Of a stretch of DNA of 14,170 bases, positions 8,516 through 14,170 are shown one piece after another (within the stretch, counting starts at the first letter, position 1; the number at the start of each line of letters is the position of its first letter). The stretch covers positions 1-14,170 of the forward strand of contig CALGBW010000025.1 of assembly GCA_937884635.1 (NCBI GenBank). Direction: 5' to 3'. The translations under genes and the position numbers were made by a program. The stretch comes from an uncultured Chlamydiaceae bacterium. GTDB taxonomy: Bacteria > Chlamydiota > Chlamydiia > Chlamydiales > Chlamydiaceae. The notes under the pieces are model-generated. The model had not been told where the DNA came from and did no database searches. It saw nothing but the letters and a program-made list of their open reading frames with translations.

Positions 8516-9393
8516 TAGTCACTATCAGAAATTCCAGAGTGTTGGGGCATGGTATCGTCAGCCTCGCCGAGTTCCATATGAGGCAAGCCTTTTCCATGTT
8601 TAAAGGGCTTGTCTTTTAATTTGTTATCTAACTTGACGATTACTTCTATTCCAGTTCGAATGTGTTCTTCTGTGTAATGTTCTAAGACAAACTGACCGCT
8701 CTGTTTTGTTTTAATACCAGCTTTCCTTAAAGGAAGATCAGAAATAAGGAGTAGCCCTCCTAAGGGTACATTTCTTCTGTAGCCAGCAGCAAACAGTGTT
8801 GCGCATTCCATTTCTGCTGTTTGCGCTTTTGTTTCGTATAATTTGCGTCGGAATTCTTTATTAAATTCCCAAAAACGAATGTTTGTTGTGTAGGAGATGC
8901 CGATATGATAGGCGACTTTTTTTTCTTCAAGAACTTCAGAAGTAGTTTTTTGCACAACAAAATTGGCTAATGCCGGAACTTCGGGAGGAAAGTAGGCGTT
9001 TGATGTGCCTTCGCCTCGAATGCTAGCTACCGGAATAAAGTAATCCCCAACCTGATAATGGGAACGTAACCCTCCACACATACCCAGCATCAGCACGGCT
9101 TTTACATTAGGTAGAAAAGAGCATAAATCTACGATGAGTGCTGCGCCGGGGGATCCTAGTTTAAAGTCTATAATTGAGGTGTTCACTTCTGGCGCATGTA
9201 CAACAGAAAATAAAGATCCTGAGTGGATTGGGACATTGTACATTTTTGAAAAAATTTCTACATAGTATGCAAAATTTGTCAAAAGTAAATAGGGACAAAA
9301 ATCTTGGACTAGGGAACCGGTGTAACGTTCCAAAGTATCTTGGGCGATTTTTTCTTCGTTAATTTCTTCTTTTGTGTTGCCCATATTTTGCAT
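8512..9393 (-). CDS. amn: AMP nucleosidase (short form)
   Basis: Hydrolyses AMP to adenine and ribose 5-phosphate. The 293-residue protein corresponds to the C-terminal phosphorylase-like catalytic domain of E. coli Amn (484 residues) and lacks most of the N-terminal regulatory domain. Diagnostic matches to Amn: GMCGGLR (104-110, E. coli GHCGGLR), VGDYFIP (115-121), YFPPEVP (134-140), IRFWEFN (172-178), the ribose-binding EMECAT (194-199, E. coli DMESAT), GYRRNVPLG (204-212) and the proton-donor segment ISDLPL (217-222, E. coli VSDKPL). The last 30 residues form a polar, acidic tail. Two in-frame starts are possible: ATG at 9393 (used here) and ATG at 9384; neither has a strong ribosome-binding site. 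It converges on tkt and diverges from efp. The match to Amn rather than to other nucleoside phosphorylases is clear from the ordered motifs. Confidence 0.92.
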   Translation of the reverse strand: MQNMGNTKEEINEEKIAQDTLERYTGSLVQDFCPYLLLTNFAYYVEIFSKMYNVPIHSGSLFSVVHAPEVNTSIIDFKLGSPGAALIVDLCSFLPNVKAVLMLGMCGGLRSHYQVGDYFIPVASIRGEGTSNAYFPPEVPALANFVVQKTTSEVLEEKKVAYHIGISYTTNIRFWEFNKEFRRKLYETKAQTAEMECATLFAAGYRRNVPLGGLLLISDLPLRKAGIKTKQSGQFVLEHYTEEHIRTGIEVIVKLDNKLKDKPFKHGKGLPHMELGEADDTMPQHSGISDSDY

Positions 9394-9547
9394 GCCTAAA
9401 AACTCATTTGTTTATTTTGTAATATTAAAAGAGGTGTTTTCTTCAAAAAGTCTTTTTCTCTCTAATAGGTATTCAGGACATTCTTCTGGACAAAGCTTCT
9501 ATGCTAAGGATAACATAGGTCATTCATAGGCAAAGGTAGATAGAAAC
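9394..9547. promoter_or_regulatory. Divergent amn/efp promoter region
   Basis: An AT-rich 154-base gap between the divergent amn and efp starts. For efp a possible promoter is TGGACA (9487-9492), an 18-base spacer, and TAACAT (9511-9516); both hexamers are imperfect. AAGGT (9533-9537) lies 10 bases before the efp ATG as a plausible ribosome-binding site. For amn, TTGAAG read on the minus strand near 9440-9445 could be a -35 box, but its -10 partner is unclear. No operator or riboswitch is recognisable. Confidence 0.4.
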
Positions 9548-10120
9548 ATGGTTCGAATAAGTACTAGTGAATTTCGTGTAGGATTAAGAATAGAAATTGA
9601 TGGTCAACCCTACATGATTTTACAAAATGATTTTGTTAAACCTGGGAAGGGACAGGCATTCAATAGAATCAAAGTCAAAAATTTTTTAACGGGAAGAGTC
9701 ATCGAGAAGACGTTTAAGTCTGGTGAGAGTGTGGAATCCGCCGATGTGCGTGAACAACAGATGCGTTTGTTATACACAGATCAAGAAGGCGCTACTTTCA
9801 TGGATGATGAAACGTTTGAACAAGAGTTGGTCTTTTGGGAAAAACTTGAGACAGTTCGTCCTTGGTTGCTCGAAGATGCTGTTTATACCCTTGTTTTATA
9901 TAACGGTGAGATTATCTCTGTTGAGCCGCCTATTTTTATGGAACTTACAATCGCTGAGACAGCTCCAGGAGTCCGCGGAGATACAGCTTCGGGACGTGTC
10001 TTAAAGCCAGCTGTGACAAACACCGGAGCAAAGATTATGGTGCCTATTTTCATTGAAGAAGGTGAGGTTGTCAAAGTAGATACTCGTAACGGTTCTTACG
10101 AATCTCGAGTTTCTAAGTAG
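9548..10120 (+). CDS. efp: Elongation factor P
   Basis: Translation factor that binds between the ribosomal P and E sites and promotes peptide-bond formation at polyproline stretches. The 190 residues match the bacterial family (E. coli 188). The N-terminal KOW-like domain has FVKPGKGQAFNRIKVKN (29-45), with K34 at the loop tip where E. coli EF-P carries its beta-lysyl modification. EKTFKSGESVESADV, FMDDETFEQ, PPIFMEL, APGVRGDTASG, KPAVTNTGAKIMVP and the C-terminal signature EVVKVDTRNGSYESRV follow in the expected order. C. trachomatis has two efp genes, and the tkt-amn-efp order here corresponds to its second copy (CT752), as I recall. It is a monocistronic-looking gene that ends at a strong inverted repeat shared with the convergent pmp gene. 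Confidence 0.97.
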   Translation: MVRISTSEFRVGLRIEIDGQPYMILQNDFVKPGKGQAFNRIKVKNFLTGRVIEKTFKSGESVESADVREQQMRLLYTDQEGATFMDDETFEQELVFWEKLETVRPWLLEDAVYTLVLYNGEIISVEPPIFMELTIAETAPGVRGDTASGRVLKPAVTNTGAKIMVPIFIEEGEVVKVDTRNGSYESRVSK

Positions 10121-10122
10121 TT

Positions 10123-10156
10123 TTTCTAAACTTGCTCGATAGGGCAAGTTTAGAAA
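10123..10156. terminator. Inverted repeat between convergent efp and pmp, likely bidirectional terminator
   Basis: TTTCTAAACTTGC (10123-10135) and GCAAGTTTAGAAA (10144-10156) form a perfect 13-bp stem with an 8-base loop, starting two bases after the efp stop. The pmp stop codon (10150-10152) lies in the right arm. No run of T follows the stem on either strand, so it is not a textbook intrinsic terminator; it may protect 3' ends or terminate weakly in both directions. Confidence 0.6.
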
Positions 10157-12987
10157 GCCAAAGAAGAGTGAGCATACAGGGAATTGCATAGCGTCGATGA
10201 TGACCATGATCCACGGTAGTCTAGCAACAGTAGTAAGTTAGAAGAGAGCAAGGCTCTATGCGCTAACTTGTAAGAGACGGCTTGTCTAGAAACTGGCGTT
10301 CCTTTTGTAACCCACGTCCCATTACTTGCTAATAAACGAGTCATTACAGATGGGCGTTGTCTATACAGTGTTGGCTGATAGGCAACCTCTGCTTCCCAAG
10401 AAGAGTGTAAACCTGAATAGGTTTGGAATATGCTCTTCACTCCTACTGGAGCTACCCAGTTATACAAAGGGTGATGCATCGAGAAGTGACGAGCATAGTC
10501 TCCGCTCTCCGTGAAAGAAGAGAGTTGAGAGCGGATTCCAATATTTTCTATAAATGGTACAAATGAGAGATTTCTTGAAAATCTCATCCTAGGTCCATCC
10601 ACATGAAGGGCCATTCCATAAGTATGCGTGTAAAAATCTCCTGTTGAGCTACGGTCTTCTTCAGGGTAGAAGTGTTCTACAGAATGAGAACCATAGCTAT
10701 AGACAGCAGAAAGCGTAGTAGAGAGTAGTCCATGTAACCAACGGGAATACGCTTGCACGTGAGCTGTATGGTTTTTAGAAGAGAGCTTATTTGGAGATGT
10801 ATTTTCTTTTAATTTAGAGAAGTGTTGAGAGAAATTGGCTGAGAACCTGTGATTAGCATTTGTAAGAGAATGAGTACCTACAGAATAACCGGCAGTGTTC
10901 ATATGGAATCCAGAGCAATCGGATCTGGTACGTTGACGGTGTATTAAGCCCCTAGCGCCACCGTAGATTCCGAATCTCTTGAAGAAGATAGAACGTTGTC
11001 CGATTTCAGAAGAAGCGATATAGAAAGACTCCCACAAAGAGTTAGAGATTAAGGGAGTTTTGAATTTAGGGTTAGGCAGATAGGCTATCGGAGCCCAATT
11101 GGCGTATAAAACTCTATGGTATTGGTTGACCGTATCGAGAGAGGACGTGTCCTGTGCTGTAACATATTCTTCCCAATAAGGCGTCCATTTACCAATGTGA
11201 CCATAATGATCTACTTTATTCACTGCTTCTATGTTTAAATCGGCAATGTTAATACTTCCTTTGACCGTTCCCCCGGTTTGGATTGGTTGAACTAAATGCA
11301 ATAAAGGAATCCGAGTGTGTCCTGAAGACAAGTCCAAAGAATCATAGGGGCTATGGTTATCTTCATTTAAAAATAATAAATCCCCTGAAATAGTTATAGA
11401 GGATGTTGTTGCACTAGATGAATGTATGGAAATAATCGGTGGGGCACTAGTTTCTTGTAGCAAGGTGGGTAGTTTTAAAGCTAATTTGCTGATAGACAAA
11501 GTGCTGCTAACATTGCTCCCGGACGAATCAGTGGTATATAAGGTTGACAAGGTCCCATTATGACCTAATCGTACAACTCCTGATGTACTATCTAAATTTT
11601 CACAAGCAACTTTTGCTCCATTTTCGATAGCTAAAACCCCATGCTTCACTGAAGTAGTTCCATAAAAAATGGATAAACAGTTCCTTTCTGCTTCCATATA
11701 GCTTGGAATCGTTGCAGAAGAAAAAAGAACAGTTCCTTGATATTGCTCCGACTCGTTAAATGTTACTATCTTGGTCTTAGGTGCATCAGAAGAAATCATG
11801 CATTCAACTGGGTCATAAAAAGCTATTTTGTGTCGCTTAGTAGCATTGAAGGTAATATTAGAGCTGCTGACTTGAGTAGCATGAATAGCGTTACGGAAAA
11901 CATTGGGATTTTGTACTACATAATTCCCATCAAAAACAATATCCCCATGGGATGCAGTTAAATTCCATGTATTTCCTATTGATGCCCCCTCATTAGTTTC
12001 TAAAGCGCCGCCCCAGCGAGCTCGATTATTTACAAAATAAACAGGCCCGTTATTACTGATTTCCAAATGTTCGCAATGTATCGCGCCACCCGAAGCTACA
12101 GCTGCATTATTATCAAAAAATACAGAAGCTAAGTTGCCACTAATAACTACTCGAGTGCTCTTAATGGCACCTCCCTTTCCATCCCCCGACTGATTATGAT
12201 TAACTTGTAAAGCGTTGTTATCTGTGAAACTAATATCGCTTTTATTATTCGTTATCCAAATGTCATCAGAACAATAGACAGCACCACCAGAACAACTTTG
12301 ATTTGCGATAAAAGCTATTATACCCTCATTTCCTGTCGCCCGTATATTTGTTGCGTAAATAGCGCCATACTTCCCACCACCTCGAGTAATTGTATTGTAC
12401 ATAACAATAAAGGGAGCTTTATTTTGAAAGATAGAACAGGATCCATTACAATAAATCGCAGAACCGTTTGCTCGGGAAGTATTGTAAGCAAAACAAACAA
12501 TACTTTTATTATTGTTAATAACACAGTCCCTTTGAGAGCAAATTGCTCCACCTGTTAATGAGTTTTCATTTAATCGTGTATTAGCTTTATTCCCAATAAA
12601 ATAAGTTTTCCCCTGGTTGTGAGACAAAAATACATCACCTTGAGCATAAATAGCACCACCTGCAAGAAAAGCTTCATTCATTAAAAATTGTACATCTCCT
12701 GAAGTGTTTTTAATAATGACAGAATTTCCTGCTATGACACCGCCTTTTTCGCTTTCAGAACCTTTCTGTTTCACAGCAAGCACAGTAGCGTAATTATCGA
12801 GCAAGAAATCCTTATTTTCTTGATGGAGGTTCCCTGTGATATTAGAAACAGGGCCCAAATACTGAGAAACCAAATCATTAACAATGTTCTTTTGAAAAAG
12901 GACAAAGTCTTCTGATAAATTTCCATAAATCAAATGGGGTACTGAAAGATAAAAGACTATTAATGAAGATGTGCAGACGCTGCGCAT
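10150..12987 (-). CDS. pmp: Polymorphic outer-membrane protein, PmpE/F-type autotransporter
   Basis: A surface-exposed type V secreted protein; chlamydial Pmps act as adhesins and antigens. Residues 1-22 form a signal peptide ending near LIYG. The passenger (about 70-400) carries GGA[I/L/V] at 110, 146, 234, 272, 300 and 326, degenerate GSAI and YGAI at 175 and 207, and FxxN motifs such as FIGN, FAYN, FTDN, FFDN, FVNN and FDGN. A Pmp middle domain follows (HKIAFYDP near 386-393 onward), then the beta-barrel from about 650, ending in phenylalanine as outer-membrane barrels do. Segments such as SGFHMNTAGYSVG, VYSYGSHSVEHFY, AYQPTLYRQRP and LLASNGTWVTKGTP resemble C. trachomatis PmpE, with some passenger segments closer to PmpF. 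The 945-residue length is close to PmpE (about 965). An in-frame TAA lies 15 bases upstream, so the ATG at 12987 is the start, although no Shine-Dalgarno precedes it. Several passenger cysteines could form disulfides in the cross-linked envelope. The gene appears intact. Confidence 0.95.
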   Translation of the reverse strand: MRSVCTSSLIVFYLSVPHLIYGNLSEDFVLFQKNIVNDLVSQYLGPVSNITGNLHQENKDFLLDNYATVLAVKQKGSESEKGGVIAGNSVIIKNTSGDVQFLMNEAFLAGGAIYAQGDVFLSHNQGKTYFIGNKANTRLNENSLTGGAICSQRDCVINNNKSIVCFAYNTSRANGSAIYCNGSCSIFQNKAPFIVMYNTITRGGGKYGAIYATNIRATGNEGIIAFIANQSCSGGAVYCSDDIWITNNKSDISFTDNNALQVNHNQSGDGKGGAIKSTRVVISGNLASVFFDNNAAVASGGAIHCEHLEISNNGPVYFVNNRARWGGALETNEGASIGNTWNLTASHGDIVFDGNYVVQNPNVFRNAIHATQVSSSNITFNATKRHKIAFYDPVECMISSDAPKTKIVTFNESEQYQGTVLFSSATIPSYMEAERNCLSIFYGTTSVKHGVLAIENGAKVACENLDSTSGVVRLGHNGTLSTLYTTDSSGSNVSSTLSISKLALKLPTLLQETSAPPIISIHSSSATTSSITISGDLLFLNEDNHSPYDSLDLSSGHTRIPLLHLVQPIQTGGTVKGSINIADLNIEAVNKVDHYGHIGKWTPYWEEYVTAQDTSSLDTVNQYHRVLYANWAPIAYLPNPKFKTPLISNSLWESFYIASSEIGQRSIFFKRFGIYGGARGLIHRQRTRSDCSGFHMNTAGYSVGTHSLTNANHRFSANFSQHFSKLKENTSPNKLSSKNHTAHVQAYSRWLHGLLSTTLSAVYSYGSHSVEHFYPEEDRSSTGDFYTHTYGMALHVDGPRMRFSRNLSFVPFIENIGIRSQLSSFTESGDYARHFSMHHPLYNWVAPVGVKSIFQTYSGLHSSWEAEVAYQPTLYRQRPSVMTRLLASNGTWVTKGTPVSRQAVSYKLAHRALLSSNLLLLLDYRGSWSSSTLCNSLYAHSSLAF

Positions 12988-13095
12988 TATAAATTTTTAT
13001 TTTTATTGTTTTACAATCGACACATACAGAATTTTCTATTCGAAAAAAATAAAATCTTGAGTTATCCAGGAGAAAAACTTTATATCGGGCTCTCT
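12988..13095. promoter_or_regulatory. Divergent pmp/pmp intergenic region
   Basis: Only 108 very AT-rich bases separate the two divergent pmp starts, so their promoters must lie close together or overlap. For the rightward gene, TAAAAT (13050-13055) is a possible -10 box with no clear -35. AGGAG (13068-13072) is the best ribosome-binding site but lies 23 bases before the ATG. For the leftward gene, TATAAT read on the minus strand (12986-12991) overlaps its own start codon, so it cannot simply be that gene's -10 box. A small inverted repeat, ATTGT-TTT-ACAAT (13005-13017), could be an operator. Confidence 0.45.
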
Positions 13096-14170
13096 ATGCG
13101 TTTTTTAGCTACAGTTTCCCTGTTAGCTATATGTTACACATTATGTGGTTTATCTTCTGATGAATTGCATTTAGATACCCCCTACTTGGATTATTTTGGT
13201 TTTGAGCTCCTTGCTCAAGACTACAAGGCAATGTATACGAGGCCCGAAAACAATATCCGAGGCATTTCCCACGACATCGGGCAAACTTTCCTTTTGCAAG
13301 ATTACGACACCATTAGCTGTATCAAACAGACCTTTACAGGGAAAGGGGGAGCAATTTCATGTCAATACCTTTCTGTAATAGGATTGAAAGGCCCAGGAGT
13401 ATTTATCTCCAACGAGGCACAACAAGGTGGCGGTATTTATTGTTTAAAAGCTTGTCGCTTTAGCGACAACTTTGGAGATCTTTTTTTTCTTTCCAATCGT
13501 ACGGTTTTTGATGGAGTAGTAGGAAAGGGGGGAGCGGTCTTTTGTAATAACTGTTTCTTTACAGGCAATAAAGGTACAATTTGTCTGGCATACAACATGT
13601 CTAACTCTAACAAGACATTGTCGGCAGGTGCTATTTTTGTAGACGAAGATTTAGTATTTGAGGGCAATTTAGGGCCAATTTGTATTTTACGCAATTATCA
13701 ATTCTTTACTGGTAGCGGAGCTTTGTGGGGGAAGCGCGTAGCTTTTTTAAATAATGAAGCCCCCATATACATTGTTGCCAACCAAGGAGGCGGTGGCGGC
13801 ACGTCAGGTGCTGGTGCAATTCTTTGCAGTGAAAGCTTGCGCTTAGAAGGAAATTTATCCCCCATCCTTTTTATTAATAATACTAGCGCATGGGATACCA
13901 ATGATAAAGCAGGGGCCATACAAACTCCGACTTTTATTATAAAAAATAATAAGAGTCCTATTTATTTTGATAATAACTTTTCTTTGAACGATGGTGGAGC
14001 GGTCTGTTTTAGTTCAAAATTTATAATTCAAAATAATGCTTCAGTATACTTCATTAACAACAAGGCTAGGTGGGGTGGTGGTTTCATTGCCAAAGATAAT
14101 TCCACTCTAGAAATGTACGCTGATAATGGTGATATTGTTTTTGAGGGTAATTTTGCGAAAAACGATACAC
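13096..14170 (+). CDS. pmp: Polymorphic outer-membrane protein, passenger part (C-terminus outside window)
   Basis: An open frame of 358 codons from the ATG at 13096 to the window edge. Residues 1-18 (MRFLATVSLLAICYTLCG) look like a signal peptide. The rest is Pmp passenger: canonical GGAI at 84 and GGAV at 145 and 300, degenerate GGGI (111), AGAI (177, 272), SGAL (207) and GAGAI (about 238), with FISN, FLSN, FINN and FDNN-type motifs. The stretch VYFINNKARWGG (317-328) and then GDIVFEGN closely parallel VYFVNNRARWGG and GDIVFDGN in the divergent neighbour, so the two are paralogues, probably both of the PmpE/F subgroup. Cysteines are frequent (for example 75, 89, 116, 120, 151, 154, 164, 196). 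No upstream in-frame ATG, GTG or TTG exists near the AGGAG at 13068, so the start has an unusually long spacer or uses a rare codon such as ATC at 13084. The middle and barrel domains, if present, lie to the right. Confidence 0.88.
   Translation, partial: MRFLATVSLLAICYTLCGLSSDELHLDTPYLDYFGFELLAQDYKAMYTRPENNIRGISHDIGQTFLLQDYDTISCIKQTFTGKGGAISCQYLSVIGLKGPGVFISNEAQQGGGIYCLKACRFSDNFGDLFFLSNRTVFDGVVGKGGAVFCNNCFFTGNKGTICLAYNMSNSNKTLSAGAIFVDEDLVFEGNLGPICILRNYQFFTGSGALWGKRVAFLNNEAPIYIVANQGGGGGTSGAGAILCSESLRLEGNLSPILFINNTSAWDTNDKAGAIQTPTFIIKNNKSPIYFDNNFSLNDGGAVCFSSKFIIQNNASVYFINNKARWGGGFIAKDNSTLEMYADNGDIVFEGNFAKNDT

Noticed and set aside
9445..9457. Palindrome AAAAAG-T-CTTTTT between amn and efp as a terminator or operator.
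   Set aside because: A one-base loop cannot form a stable hairpin, and such A/T palindromes arise easily in AT-rich DNA.
12318..12551. Minus-strand 77-codon hydrophobic frame within the left pmp.
   Set aside because: It is the +1 frame of the pmp repeat region; its hydrophobic look comes from the asparagine- and isoleucine-rich repeats read out of frame.
13526..13532. G6 run in the right pmp (and a G5 run near 13347) as a phase-variation tract.
   Set aside because: Phase-variable pmp genes carry much longer poly-G tracts; runs of 5-6 are too short to switch often.
13437..13919. Two minus-strand open frames (85 and 73 codons) within the right pmp.
   Set aside because: They lie opposite a clear Pmp passenger frame, are lysine- and proline-rich in the manner of reverse frames, and have no ribosome-binding site.

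Overview
The window looks like a piece of a Chlamydia (Chlamydiaceae) chromosome. The evidence is two polymorphic outer-membrane protein (Pmp) genes, a family restricted to this group, carrying GGA[I/L/V] and FxxN repeats, plus the housekeeping run mfd-alaS-tkt-amn-efp, which matches the CT748-CT752 order I recall for C. trachomatis. I cannot fix the species. The proteins are recognisably chlamydial, but the Pmp genes next to efp do not match the C. trachomatis layout I know.

Layout. Bases 1-6374 hold three genes on the minus strand, read right to left: alaS (alanyl-tRNA synthetase), mfd (transcription-repair coupling factor) and a HemN-like gene cut by the window edge. alaS and mfd overlap by 31 bases and mfd is 7 bases from the HemN-like gene, so they are probably one operon. 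A plausible sigma-66 -10 element lies just upstream of alaS. tkt (transketolase) runs divergently on the plus strand (6521-8515) and meets amn (AMP nucleosidase, minus strand) tail to tail with a 4-base overlap. efp (elongation factor P) diverges from amn. It ends at a perfect 13-bp inverted repeat that also contains the stop codon of a convergent pmp gene (10150-12987, minus). A second pmp starts 108 bases from the first, in the opposite direction, and leaves the window at 14170.

How the genes relate. alaS and mfd serve translation and DNA repair, and efp rescues ribosomes at proline-rich stretches. Amn releases ribose 5-phosphate from AMP, and transketolase uses ribose 5-phosphate, so the two could be linked metabolically; that is inference. 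The Pmps are surface autotransporters. The first has a complete secretion signal, passenger and beta-barrel, and its sequence sits in the PmpE/PmpF subgroup.

The most interesting points are: (1) the HemN-like protein keeps the HemN backbone but has lost the radical-SAM cysteine cluster and the glycine-rich SAM-binding motif, so it should be catalytically dead or repurposed; and (2) a divergent pair of PmpE/F-type genes occupies a site next to efp where I do not expect pmp genes. No RNA gene, insertion sequence, CRISPR array or phage gene is visible. The longest gap between genes is 154 bases.
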